Origin: Massilia arenae
GTDB lineage: Bacteria; Pseudomonadota; Gammaproteobacteria; Burkholderiales; Burkholderiaceae_D
Length of the DNA stretch: 64,000 nucleotides
NCBI RefSeq assembly: GCF_008014745.1
Contig: NZ_VPFD01000008.1
Span: 62,001-126,000, forward strand
Direction of reading: 5' to 3'
A program made the translations under genes and the position numbers. The notes beneath the pieces were generated by a model. That model made no database searches. It saw only the letters and a list, made by a program, of their open reading frames with translations, and was not told where the DNA came from. Positions 8,698-16,912 of this stretch are shown piece by piece. Positions within the stretch are counted from its first letter, which is position 1. Each line of letters starts with the position of its first letter.

Positions 8698-9647
8698 GCT
8701 GGACCGAGATGGCACTCAATGGCCGCATCCTGGTGGTCGACGATGCGATGGAAAACATCCAGATCCTGCATGCGGCGCTGCAGGAAGAGCAGGAAGTGCT
8801 GTTCGCGCTGGACGGCGCCCGCGCGCTCGAGCTGGCGCGCACCCAGCACCCCGACCTGATCCTGGTCGACGCCATGATGCCCGACATGGACGGCTACGCC
8901 GTGTGCGGTGCCCTGCGCGCGGCGCCCGAGACGCGCGACATCCCGGTCATCTTCGTCACCGCGCTCAAGACGCCGGAAGACGAGACCCGCGCGCTGGAGG
9001 CCGGCGCGGCCGACTTCATCACCAAGCCGGTCAACGCGGCCGTGGTGCGCGCCCGCGTGCGCACCCAGCTGACCGTCAAGCGCCAGGCCGACGCGCTGCG
9101 CGCGCTGACCCTGACCGACCCGCTGACCGGCGTGGCCAACCGCCGCGCCTTTGACGAGCGGCTGGAAGCCGAGTGGCGCCGCTGCGCGCGCGCCGGGCTG
9201 CCGGTGGCGCTGATCCTGGCCGACGTCGACCATTTCAAGGCCTATAACGACCACTACGGCCACCAGGCCGGCGACGCCTGCCTGGTGCAGGTGGCGGCGG
9301 CCCTGCGGCGCGGCGCCGGCCGCACCCATGACCTGGTCACGCGCTATGGCGGCGAGGAATTCGCGATCCTGCTGCCCCAGCTCGACGCGCTCGGCGCCGA
9401 AGGCGTGGCGCACCGCCTGCTGGAAGAACTGGCCCAGCTCGGCCTGCCGCATGCGGCCTCGCCCACGGCGCCGCAGCTGACGATGAGCCTGGGGCTGTCG
9501 AGCCTGGTCCCGCGCGATGCGCAAGGGGCCGATGTATTGGTAGCCAGCGCCGACGCCCTGCTCTACCAGGCCAAGGCAGGCGGGCGCAATCAATACCGGA
9601 TGGGTGGCGTGGGCGCGCTCGGCAACGCCGTCGGCCACGGTTCATGA
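8694..9647 (+). CDS. Response regulator diguanylate cyclase (REC-GGDEF)
   Basis: A 317-residue PleD/WspR-like protein that makes c-di-GMP from two GTP. The receiver spans about residues 11-125 with phospho-acceptor Asp59 (LILVDAMMPDMDG). The GGDEF domain is at about 138-303 with the active loop GGEEF (219-223). The inhibitory I-site RxxD is present (Arg210-Asp213, five residues before GGEEF), so product feedback is expected. The GTG start overlaps the kinase stop by four bases (GTGA). An ATG six codons in is possible but would break the coupling. It is the likely output of the hybrid kinase. MshE across the divergent promoter is a plausible c-di-GMP target, which is inference. Confidence 0.9.
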   Translation: MSWTEMALNGRILVVDDAMENIQILHAALQEEQEVLFALDGARALELARTQHPDLILVDAMMPDMDGYAVCGALRAAPETRDIPVIFVTALKTPEDETRALEAGAADFITKPVNAAVVRARVRTQLTVKRQADALRALTLTDPLTGVANRRAFDERLEAEWRRCARAGLPVALILADVDHFKAYNDHYGHQAGDACLVQVAAALRRGAGRTHDLVTRYGGEEFAILLPQLDALGAEGVAHRLLEELAQLGLPHAASPTAPQLTMSLGLSSLVPRDAQGADVLVASADALLYQAKAGGRNQYRMGGVGALGNAVGHGS

Positions 9648-9659
9648 AAGCATCGCCTC

Positions 9660-9702
9660 AGGTGCCTTGGGTGCCTCTGTTGCCTTAGTTACCTTAGTTG
9701 CT
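9660..9702. repeat. Imperfect 9-bp direct repeats between convergent genes
   Basis: About five imperfect copies of a 9-base unit close to GTTGCCTTA lie head to tail in the short gap between the diguanylate cyclase and the convergent maoC-like gene. They abut the stop codon of the latter. No gene is read here. The unit length is a multiple of three, so the tract may be the relic of a repeat at the C-terminus of the MaoC-like protein. Confidence 0.55.
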
Positions 9703-10158
9703 TCAGGCGTAGCAGCGGATCAGGAATTCGGCCACGCACACGGGCTTGGCCGCCCCTTCGGCCTCGATCGACACATCCCAGTTAAATTGCCAGCCGCCGG
9801 CGACCGCGTCGGCGCCGCGCAAGGTCCAGCGCCCGCGCACCCGGCTGCCGGCCGGCAGCGGACTTGGGAAGCGCACCTTGTTCAGGCCATAGTTCACGCC
9901 CATGCGCATGCCCTCGATCGCCAGGGCGCTGGTGAGCATGGACGGCAGCAGGGAGAGGGTGAGAAAGCCATGCGCCACCGGCTGGCCGAATGGCGACTCG
10001 CGCTTGCAGCGCTCGGGATCGAGGTGGATCCACTGGCGGTCGTCGGTGGCTTCGGCGAAGGTGGCGATGCGGTCTTGCCCGACCTCGAACCAGTCGGAGA
10101 CGGCGACTTCGCTGCCGACGCGCGCCGGCAACGCTTCGAGTGCGATCGTGGTGGCCAT
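9703..10158 (-). CDS. MaoC/NodN-family (R)-specific enoyl-CoA hydratase-like protein
   Basis: A 151-residue single hot-dog protein. The motif DDRQWIHLDPERC followed by FGQPVAHGFLTLSLLP is the hydratase-2 signature of MaoC/PhaJ proteins (D..Q.IH, then PVAHG), in which the Asp and His are catalytic. The substrate is probably a trans-2-enoyl-CoA, giving the (R)-3-hydroxyacyl-CoA. It is the last gene of a tight operon with a second MaoC-like gene (10 bases upstream) and two acyl-CoA dehydrogenases, so it likely hydrates the enoyl-CoA those enzymes make. The actual acyl chain is unknown. Confidence 0.82.
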   Translation of the reverse strand: MATTIALEALPARVGSEVAVSDWFEVGQDRIATFAEATDDRQWIHLDPERCKRESPFGQPVAHGFLTLSLLPSMLTSALAIEGMRMGVNYGLNKVRFPSPLPAGSRVRGRWTLRGADAVAGGWQFNWDVSIEAEGAAKPVCVAEFLIRCYA

Positions 10159-10168
10159 TAGCTTTCCC

Positions 10169-10702
10169 TTAGTTATTCCTGGTAGGCCGGCGCCCGTAGA
10201 GGCCGATGCCGTCGACCGTGCACACCTGGTCGCCGTGCTGGTTGGTGGCGATCCAGGTCGACCAGACGACGCCGCGATCGGGTTTGCTGGCGGACGCCTT
10301 GACCTGGCGCGTCAGGTAGCGCACGCGCAGGATGTCGCCGGGCCGTACCGGTTGCAGCCAGCGCACGCCATCCAGGCCGGGCGAGCCCATACCGTCGGCC
10401 TCGTTCAACAGGCCATCGACCACCATGCGCATCATCATGCTGCAGGTGTGCCAGCCGCTGGCGATCAGGCCGCCGTAGGGCCAGGCTTGCGCCGCGCCGG
10501 CATCGACATGGAAGGACTGAGGGTCAAAGGCGTGTGCGAAGGCGAGGATTTCGGCCTCGGTGACGGTGCGCTCGCCCAGGTCGATCTCCTGGCCGGGATA
10601 GAAGTCTTCGAAATACCAGCGCTTGCCGGCCGGCGCATCGGCCTGGACGTGCCCGCGCTTGTCCGCCAGCATGCCCGCTCCCTCGTCTGGTCCTGCCGTC
10701 AT
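10169..10702 (-). CDS. MaoC-family dehydratase, second copy
   Basis: A 177-residue hot-dog protein. It begins a conserved domain at RWYFEDFYPGQEIDLGERTVTEAEILAF given in part here as FEDFYPGQEIDLG, then FAHAFDPQSFHVD and ASGWHTCSMMMRM. In this subfamily the Asp-His pair of the hydratase site is kept (FDPQSFH). It overlaps the upstream acyl-CoA dehydrogenase gene by four bases (ATGA) and precedes the other MaoC gene by 10 bases. Two non-identical MaoC proteins side by side can form a heteromeric enoyl-CoA hydratase, as in actinobacterial sterol catabolism. Whether they do here is inference. About 25 N-terminal residues precede the domain and the exact start is uncertain. Confidence 0.8.
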   Translation of the reverse strand: MTAGPDEGAGMLADKRGHVQADAPAGKRWYFEDFYPGQEIDLGERTVTEAEILAFAHAFDPQSFHVDAGAAQAWPYGGLIASGWHTCSMMMRMVVDGLLNEADGMGSPGLDGVRWLQPVRPGDILRVRYLTRQVKASASKPDRGVVWSTWIATNQHGDQVCTVDGIGLYGRRPTRNN

Positions 10703-11955
10703 GCGGCCTCCCGGAAGCCTGGCTGCGCGATGAAGCGCTCCAGGTGGTGGTCCATATCGCCCAGCGTCAGTTCGATCATCGACAGGCGCTTGAAGTAATG
10801 CGAAGCCGGCAGCTCGTCGGTGACGCCCATCCCGCCATGCAGCTGGATGGCGCCCTGGCCGATAAAGCGCGCGGCCAGGCCAACGCGATACTTGGCGGCC
10901 GACACCACGCGCCGGCGCATCGCGAGGTCGCCGTCGGCATCGCGACCGGCGCCGGCATTGACGCCGGCATTGACGCCGGCATCGGCATTGGCACTACCGG
11001 CGCTGCCAGCCGAACGCGTCAGGGCCAGCGCCGCCAGCAAGGCCATCGACCGCGCCTGCTCGAGATGGATCGCCATATCGGCCATCCGGTGCTGCAATGC
11101 CTGGAACTTGCCGATCGGCGCGCCGAACTGCTGGCGCGTCTTGAGATACTCGAGCGTCGTGTCGAACAAGGCCTGCATCACCCCCAGCGCCTCGGCGCAC
11201 AGTAGCCCGGCGCCATAATCCAGCGCCGCATCGAGAATGGCGGCGCCCTCTTCCACCGGACCGATCACGGCATCCGGCCCGACCATAACGCCGTCGAGCA
11301 CCACGCTGGCCGCACGCAAGCCATCGAGCGTGCGGTAGCCCGTGATGCGCAGGCCGGCGCTGTCGCGCGGCACGACGAACAGGCTCACGCCATCCATGCC
11401 TTGCACATTGCCCACATTCGCTGCGCTCCCCAAGCCCACCGCGCTCTGCGCGCTTCGGGCCGACACGATCAGCGCATCGGCTTCGGCGCCATGCAGCACC
11501 ACCAGCTTCTCGCCGTGCAGGCGGTAGCGGCCATCGATATCCTCGGCCCGGGTCGAGATGTCGAAGGCGTCGTGACGCGACTGTCGCTCGCCCAGCGCGC
11601 AGGCAAGCTTCGTTTCGCCGGCCGCAACCCGCTCGAGCAGCGCGCCGTGCCCGCCACCCTGGCGCAGGAATTCGGCGCCCAATACCGTCGCCACATACGG
11701 TTCGACCACCAGTCCACGGCCGAGTTCCTGCATCACGGCGAACATGGAGAGGGCGTCGCCGCCGAATCCTCCGTGTGCCTCGGGCACCGGCAGCGCCGTC
11801 AGGCCCAGTTCGACCATCGTCGCCCAGGCTTCAAGCGAGACGCCCGATTCGGAATGGACGATCGCGCGCCGCGTCTCGAAGCCGTAGTCGCGGCCAATCC
11901 AGCGCCGGATCGCATCGGCCAGCTGCTGCTGTTCCCCGTTCAGTTCGAAATGCAT
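10699..11955 (-). CDS. Acyl-CoA dehydrogenase (with low-complexity insert)
   Basis: A 418-residue flavoprotein of the acyl-CoA dehydrogenase family (N domain about 5-115, middle domain 120-225, C domain 230-410). Family residues include PEAHGGFGGDALS and the C-terminal IQLHGGMGVTDE block. The usual catalytic Glu region is not certain, and in paired ACADs one partner often lacks it. A Gly/Ala/Asn/Asp-rich insert (about residues 324-345, coded by 12-base repeats at 10951-10992) interrupts the C-terminal helical domain at a loop. It lies 7 bases after the other acyl-CoA dehydrogenase gene. Such adjacent pairs commonly form alpha2beta2 enzymes acting on bulky acyl-CoAs, which is the likely role. 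Confidence 0.85.
   Translation of the reverse strand: MHFELNGEQQQLADAIRRWIGRDYGFETRRAIVHSESGVSLEAWATMVELGLTALPVPEAHGGFGGDALSMFAVMQELGRGLVVEPYVATVLGAEFLRQGGGHGALLERVAAGETKLACALGERQSRHDAFDISTRAEDIDGRYRLHGEKLVVLHGAEADALIVSARSAQSAVGLGSAANVGNVQGMDGVSLFVVPRDSAGLRITGYRTLDGLRAASVVLDGVMVGPDAVIGPVEEGAAILDAALDYGAGLLCAEALGVMQALFDTTLEYLKTRQQFGAPIGKFQALQHRMADMAIHLEQARSMALLAALALTRSAGSAGSANADAGVNAGVNAGAGRDADGDLAMRRRVVSAAKYRVGLAARFIGQGAIQLHGGMGVTDELPASHYFKRLSMIELTLGDMDHHLERFIAQPGFREAA
10951..10992 (-). repeat. 12-bp tandem repeat inside acyl-CoA dehydrogenase gene
   Basis: About three copies of a GACGCCGGCATT-like 12-mer run head to tail and merge into a degenerate GGCATTGG tail. They encode the Asn-Ala-Gly-Val low-complexity insert of the acyl-CoA dehydrogenase. 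The unit keeps the reading frame, so copy number can change without breaking the gene. Confidence 0.7.
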
Positions 11956-11962
11956 GCCGTCC

Positions 11963-13165
11963 TCACAGTCCCAGGATCATCTGGGAGATGATATTGCGTT
12001 GGATTTCGTTCGACCCGCCATAGATCGAGGTCTTGCGGTAGTTGAGATAATAGCCTGCCAGCGGGGCCGCATCGTCGTCGCCCGCGATGGCGTGTTCGCG
12101 CGCGCCGTCCAGGTAATCCGGATCGAAGGGCAGCGCCAGCGGACCGGCCGCTTCGACCATCAGCTCGGTGAGCGCCTGCTGGATCTCGGTGCCCTTCACC
12201 TTCAGCATCGACGCTTCTGGGCCTGGCGCGGCCTCGCCCCTGGCCAGCACGCGCAACACCGTCATTTCGAGCGCCATCAATTCGATCTCGAGCGCCGCCA
12301 CCTTCGCGCCGAACAGCGGGTCGTCGAGCAGCGGCCGTCCGCGCTTCTGTTCGCGCAGCGCCAGGCGCTTGACGAAGGCCAGCTCGCGCTTGGAACGGCC
12401 GACGGCGGCGATGCCGGTGCGCTCGTGGCCAAGCAGGTACTTGGCATAGGTCCAGCCGCGATTTTCCTGGCCCACCAGGTTGGCGACCGGCACCCTGACG
12501 TCGTCGAAGAAGACTTCGTTGACTTCGTGATCTTCGTCCAGCATCGCGATCGGGCGTACCGTGACGCCGGGACTGCGCATGTCGATGAGGAGGAAGGAAA
12601 TGCCCTCTTGCTTGCGCACGCCGGGATCGGTGCGCACCAGGCAGAAGATCATGTCGGCGTGCTGGGCCAGGGTGGTCCAGGTCTTCTGGCCATTGACGAT
12701 GTAATGGTCGCCATCGCCGTCCTGCACGTGGACCGCTCTGGTCTTGAGCGCCGCCAGGTCGGAGCCGGCGCCGGGTTCGGAATAGCCCTGGCACCACCAG
12801 TCCTCGCAGGACAGGATGCGCGGCAGGTAATAGTCCTTCTGCTGCTGGCTGCCGAAGGCCATGATCACGGGCGCCACCATATTGACGCCGAACGGCAGCA
12901 CTTGCGGCGTGCCGGCCAGCGCGCATTCTTCCTCGAAGATGTGGCGCTGCAGCGGCGTCCAGCCGGGGCCGCCGTATTCGACCGGCCAGCCGGGCGCGGC
13001 CCAGCCCTGGGCGGCCAGGATGCGGTGCCAGCGGACGTAGTCGTCGCGGGTCAGGCGCAGGTGCTGCCGAACCTTGTGCTGCAGTTCAGGGGGAAGATGG
13101 GAAGCGAGAAAAGCGCGGACCTGGTCGCGAAAGGCCAGGTCCCCGTCGGAATAGTACAGGTCCAC
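11963..13165 (-). CDS. Acyl-CoA dehydrogenase, first gene of the operon
   Basis: A 400-residue acyl-CoA dehydrogenase. It has the family blocks WPVEYGGPGWTPLQRHIFEE, QGYSEPGAGSDLAALKT (flavin and substrate site), NGQKTWTT, and the C-terminal YGGSNEIQRNIISQMILGL. The last resembles the R-x-x-I-Y-E/G-G-T/S-N-E-I-Q-R segment of FadE26/FadE34-like enzymes. The GTG start at 13163-13165 follows AAGGAG by five bases. It is first of four co-directed genes with tiny gaps (two ACADs, two MaoC). Together they look like a beta-oxidation module for an unusual acyl-CoA, for example a sterol or terpenoid side chain. The substrate is inference from the architecture only. Confidence 0.88.
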   Translation of the reverse strand: MDLYYSDGDLAFRDQVRAFLASHLPPELQHKVRQHLRLTRDDYVRWHRILAAQGWAAPGWPVEYGGPGWTPLQRHIFEEECALAGTPQVLPFGVNMVAPVIMAFGSQQQKDYYLPRILSCEDWWCQGYSEPGAGSDLAALKTRAVHVQDGDGDHYIVNGQKTWTTLAQHADMIFCLVRTDPGVRKQEGISFLLIDMRSPGVTVRPIAMLDEDHEVNEVFFDDVRVPVANLVGQENRGWTYAKYLLGHERTGIAAVGRSKRELAFVKRLALREQKRGRPLLDDPLFGAKVAALEIELMALEMTVLRVLARGEAAPGPEASMLKVKGTEIQQALTELMVEAAGPLALPFDPDYLDGAREHAIAGDDDAAPLAGYYLNYRKTSIYGGSNEIQRNIISQMILGL

Positions 13166-13229
13166 GTCGTCTCCTTGTTGTTGTCGTCATGAATAGCACG
13201 ATCGTTCACAAGGATTGTACCTGAATCGA

Positions 13230-13256
13230 CCGCGCCGCCAAGCGTGGACGGCGCGG
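13230..13256 (-). terminator. GC-rich hairpin after the PEP-CTERM gene
   Basis: A perfect 8-bp stem (CCGCGCCG / CGGCGCGG) with an 11-base loop lies past the stop of the PEP-CTERM gene. There is no U-tract on either strand, so it may only stabilise a 3' end or be a weak terminator. Confidence 0.35.
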
Positions 13257-13308
13257 ATGGCCGGAACTGGCCCGGGCGCGACGCGACCAGGCCAGGCCAG
13301 GAAGCCGA

Positions 13309-14052
13309 TTACTGCTTGGCGTTGCGGCGACGCGAGAAGGCGCCGGCGCCCACCAGGCCAGCCAGCATCAGTGCGATGGTGCCTGGTTCCGGCACGGCGT
13401 TGACTTCGTCCGGCAGTGCGCCGATCTGGTCCTGGACCGGCAGGGTGAAGACCGGATCGGCATCCGGCGCCGGCACGGTCACGTTGCCGCCACCGCTGTC
13501 GCTGCCCGTGCCTGGCGTGGCAGGGCTGCCGCTATTGCCGCCAGGGGCCGGGCTGGCGCCACCCACTGGGGCGCCGCCACCGCCGACCGGGGCACCGCTG
13601 CCACCACCGCCACCGCCACCGCCACCGCCGGCAGCCGGGGCGCCGGCCGCTGGTGCGCCAGGAGCGACGCTGCCGCCCCCCCCATTCTGGCCAGGCACGA
13701 TCTTCACGCCGTCGCCATCGTTGATGACCGAGACCGAATTACCGTAACGGGCCGCCAGCAGGCCGTTACCGGCGCTCAGCACATAGGCGGCGTCGATGCC
13801 TTGCTGAACGAAGAGTTTCTGTGCATCGGCGGACGACAGGCTGGCGCTGGCCTTGCCGATCAGGTTGCCAGTGGTGCCGTGTGCGACGCCGCCAACTAGG
13901 CTAACGTCACTACCCAGCACACCCGAACCGATCACACTGGTGCCGTTCCCGGCGGTCCATCCATTCTGGAAGCCTGTCGTGGAGACGACATCTGCCTGGG
14001 CTGCACCGGCGCAGGCCAGCAGGGCAGCAACAACGAGGTGACGTGTTGACAT
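13309..14052 (-). CDS. PEP-CTERM sorting-domain protein with poly-glycine linker
   Basis: A 247-residue secreted protein. A signal peptide (MSTRHLVVAALLACAGAAQA) is followed by a Ser/Gly-rich domain of about 110 residues. A low-complexity linker then runs from about 120 to 195, with ten consecutive glycines and Pro/Ala/Gly repeats. The C-terminus has the PEP-CTERM signal: VPEPGTIALML, a short hydrophobic segment (AGLVGAGAF) and the basic tail SRRRNAKQ. In PEP-CTERM bacteria an exosortase cleaves this tag, and the proteins are linked to exopolysaccharide and floc or biofilm formation. No exosortase gene is in the window. The function of the N-terminal domain is not recognised. Confidence 0.85.
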   Translation of the reverse strand: MSTRHLVVAALLACAGAAQADVVSTTGFQNGWTAGNGTSVIGSGVLGSDVSLVGGVAHGTTGNLIGKASASLSSADAQKLFVQQGIDAAYVLSAGNGLLAARYGNSVSVINDGDGVKIVPGQNGGGGSVAPGAPAAGAPAAGGGGGGGGGGSGAPVGGGGAPVGGASPAPGGNSGSPATPGTGSDSGGGNVTVPAPDADPVFTLPVQDQIGALPDEVNAVPEPGTIALMLAGLVGAGAFSRRRNAKQ

Positions 14053-14354
14053 GAAGATAACTCCTAAGAGAAGTGAGGATTATTATTTTTACAACTACAG
14101 AGTTATCGTATCACAAACCAAAAAAACTTAAGTTTTGATCAACCGCAAATCGTGCATGCGATTTTATTGCTGAGTTATAGTCGTTCTGTGCCTCCAATCT
14201 ATCTACTGACAGCAAGTTCATTTTATTAGGAGCGTTACTGCCAGAACATGTACTTTCGAAGGGGGCGCTGGAGGATGCGGTGTGCACCCTGATAAACTTG
14301 CTAGTTATTCTGGCAAGAAACGTGATGGAAACGAATTGTTTTGAGCAGCAGAAA
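14053..14354. other. AT-rich intergenic region upstream of the PEP-CTERM gene
   Basis: About 300 bases of markedly A+T-richer sequence. It should contain the promoter of the minus-strand PEP-CTERM gene. A short open frame on the minus strand (14111-14386) runs through the terminator at 14355-14383 and shows no protein-like features. I see no other gene. Confidence 0.4.
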
Positions 14355-14383
14355 AAAGGCCACACCGTCACGGCGTGGCCTTT
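14355..14383 (-). terminator. Rho-independent terminator of prc
   Basis: A 13-bp stem (AAAGGCCACACCG / CGGCGTGGCCTTT, one G-U pair) with a 3-base loop lies 39 bases past the prc stop. The A-run at 14352-14357 becomes the U-tract when read on the minus strand. Confidence 0.85.
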
Positions 14384-14422
14384 CATGGCATCGCGCGACG
14401 TTATGCCGCGCTTCGTAGGTTA

Positions 14423-16729
14423 TTACTTGCTGTCAACCACCGTCATATACGGCATGACGCGCGACGCCATCCGGGTATCGGTCTTCAGCATGCCGACCTC
14501 GTCCGCCAGGATATTGGCCGCTTCTTGCAGCATCACGTCCTTGGCGTCCTTGGCCGCCTTCTCGGCCGCCAGTTCGGCCTGGAGATCTCGCTCGTCGCCT
14601 TGCAGGCCATCGTCCTGGCGCGGGGTGCCGCGCAGGGCAACCACCGATTTCTCGGGCTTGGTCGGGTCCGGCGCCTCGGCGCGCTTCTCCGCGCTGCCCG
14701 GACCGCTGGAAGGCTCGCCCGGCGTGGCCGAGGTGCCAGCCAGCCGTGCTTCGCGCAGCTTCGAGCGGGCATCCTGGGCATCGCGCTCCTTGCGGCGCAC
14801 TGCCTCGTTCAGCGAGATGACATTCTCCTTGCGCAGCTTCAGCACCTCGTTGATGTCTTCTTGCAGGAACTGGAAGTCCTTGTCGTTGGCAATGCGTTCT
14901 TCATGGCGCTTCTGCAGCGGTGCGACAAGTTCCTTCAGGTCGCCCAGCGGCATGTATTGCGCCGGCTTGATCGCCACCCATGGCAAGGCATTGTCGTAGG
15001 ACGATTCGCCAAAGGTGTCCAGATCGGTCAGCACCGGCAGCTTGATGTCCGGCGTCACGCCGCGCAGCTGGGTGGTGCCGCCATTGATGCGGAAGAACTG
15101 GGCGATGGTCATCTTCAGCTCGCCATAGCGCATCTTTTCGTTCGGCGCAAAGCGGTCGAGGTCGATCAGTGTCTGGACCGTGCCCTTGCCGAAGCTCGGT
15201 TCGCCGATCACGAGGCCACGGCCGTAATCCTGGATCGCCGCCGCAAAGATCTCGGACGCCGAAGCCGAACCGCGGTTGATCAGCACGCCCATCGGACCGT
15301 CCCAGGCCAGGCCGGGTTTAGTGTCGCTTTCGACTTCGACCCGGCCTTCGGCGGTGCGCTGCATGACGACCGGTCCCTTGTCGATGAACAGGCCGGTCAG
15401 CTCGACCGCCTCGGTCAGCGAGCCGCCGCCGTTATTGCGCAAGTCGATCAGGACGTTGTCGACCTTCTCTTTCTTGAGTTCGACCAGGATGCGTTCGACG
15501 TCGCGGGTCGCGCTGCGGAACTCGCGGTCGCCCTTGCGGCGCGCTTCGAAGTCCTGATAGAAGGTCGGCAGCGCAATGACGCCGATGCGGCGCTCAACGC
15601 CGTTTTCCTTGACCTTGATGATCGACTTCTTGGCGGCCTGCTCTTCCATGCTGATCTTGTGGCGCACCATCGTGACGGTCATGTGCTTGGCGTCGACGCC
15701 GCCGGCGCCGGGGATGACGTCCAGGCGCACGGTCGAACCTTTCTCGCCACGCACCAGCGCCACCACGTCGTCCAGGCGCCAGCCCAGCACGTCGACGAAC
15801 GGCTTGTCGCCCTGGGCCACGCCGACGATGCGGTCGCCGACCTTAAGCTTGCCGGACTTGTCGGCCGGGCTGCCGGGCACGATCTCGCGGATGATGGTGT
15901 AGTCGTCGCGCGACTGCAGCACGCAGCCGATGCCTTCGAGCGACAGGCGCATCGCGATGTCGAAGTTGTCGGCCGAGCGTGGGCCGAGGTAGTTGGTGTG
16001 CGGCTCGATCGCGGTCGCATACGCGTTCATGAACATCTGGAACACGTCCTCGTTGTTCAGCTTGCGGATGCGGTTGACGTAGTTGTCGTAGCGTTTATCG
16101 AGCGTTTCGCGGATCGATTTGTCGTCCTTGCCCGCCAGTTTGAGGCGCAGCCAGTCGTTCTTGACGCGCTTGCGCCACAGGTCGCGGATTTCGTCCTCAC
16201 TCTTGGCCCAGGACGCCTTCTCGCGGTCGAGCTCCATCGTCTCTTCGGTGGTGAAATCGAAGTTGGTCTTGAGCAGGCCGCGCGCATAGGCCATGCGTTC
16301 GGCAAAGCGCTTCTGGTAAAGGTTGTAGATGGCGAACGGCGCGGTCAGGTCTTCGTTGTTGATGGCGTCGTCCATCTGGGTGCGCAGCGCGGCGAATTGA
16401 TCCAGGTCGGCCTGCGCGAAGTACAGCTTCTCGCCGTCGAGCCCATCGAAGTAACTGTCGAAGATCTTGGCCGACATCGCGTCGTCCAGCGGCACCGGAC
16501 TGTAGTGGTAGCGGCCCAGCACGCGCGAGGCCCACAGGGCGGCCTGGGTCTGGGCAGCAATCGGCTTCATCTCGAGCGAAGCGGGGGCCGCGGCGGTTTT
16601 CTTGGTGGAGTCTGGGGCCTTGGCGGGCGCCGCGGGCGTTGCGATGGCAGCCGATTTCTCGGGCTGTGCGGTCACCACATGGGCGGACATGGCAAAAGCC
16701 ATGGCGGCGATGAGCACGTGCTTCTTCAT
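14423..16729 (-). CDS. prc: Carboxy-terminal processing (tail-specific) protease Prc
   Basis: A 768-residue periplasmic S41 protease that trims C-termini of envelope proteins and controls peptidoglycan enzymes. It has a signal peptide (MKKHVLIAAMAFAMSAHVVTA), an N-terminal helical domain (about 60-240), and a PDZ domain around 260-350 (GSPADKSGKLKVGDRIVGV). The S41 core has the catalytic Ser in NRGSASASEIFAAA and Lys in GEPSFGKGTVQTLID. The charged C-terminal domain matches the long Prc/Tsp subfamily. The frame is open 34 codons further upstream, but the ATG at 16727-16729 gives a clean signal peptide and follows GGAG. A strong terminator ends the gene. Confidence 0.92.
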   Translation of the reverse strand: MKKHVLIAAMAFAMSAHVVTAQPEKSAAIATPAAPAKAPDSTKKTAAAPASLEMKPIAAQTQAALWASRVLGRYHYSPVPLDDAMSAKIFDSYFDGLDGEKLYFAQADLDQFAALRTQMDDAINNEDLTAPFAIYNLYQKRFAERMAYARGLLKTNFDFTTEETMELDREKASWAKSEDEIRDLWRKRVKNDWLRLKLAGKDDKSIRETLDKRYDNYVNRIRKLNNEDVFQMFMNAYATAIEPHTNYLGPRSADNFDIAMRLSLEGIGCVLQSRDDYTIIREIVPGSPADKSGKLKVGDRIVGVAQGDKPFVDVLGWRLDDVVALVRGEKGSTVRLDVIPGAGGVDAKHMTVTMVRHKISMEEQAAKKSIIKVKENGVERRIGVIALPTFYQDFEARRKGDREFRSATRDVERILVELKKEKVDNVLIDLRNNGGGSLTEAVELTGLFIDKGPVVMQRTAEGRVEVESDTKPGLAWDGPMGVLINRGSASASEIFAAAIQDYGRGLVIGEPSFGKGTVQTLIDLDRFAPNEKMRYGELKMTIAQFFRINGGTTQLRGVTPDIKLPVLTDLDTFGESSYDNALPWVAIKPAQYMPLGDLKELVAPLQKRHEERIANDKDFQFLQEDINEVLKLRKENVISLNEAVRRKERDAQDARSKLREARLAGTSATPGEPSSGPGSAEKRAEAPDPTKPEKSVVALRGTPRQDDGLQGDERDLQAELAAEKAAKDAKDVMLQEAANILADEVGMLKTDTRMASRVMPYMTVVDSK

Positions 16730-16912
16730 TCTGCGTTTCTCCGTACGGAATTCCTTGCGGATGCGACATGACCAAATATCGATAAGCCAGCCATACCGCG
16801 CTTTGCGATCCATTCTACAGGATAGAACCACGTGCCAGAGGCGGCTTGTCCCACTTGAAACGCCGGAATCGCCGCAAATTAAGTCTGCCGTAAGCGATTT
16901 ATTTCCGAGTAT

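Noticed and set aside
14375..16771. Plus-strand open frame of 798 codons
   Set aside because: It lies antisense to prc, which has a signal peptide and full S41 motifs.
16730..16831. Longer start for Prc (34 more codons)
   Set aside because: It would hide the signal peptide behind a basic, non-hydrophobic leader; the ATG at 16729 has a ribosome-binding site.
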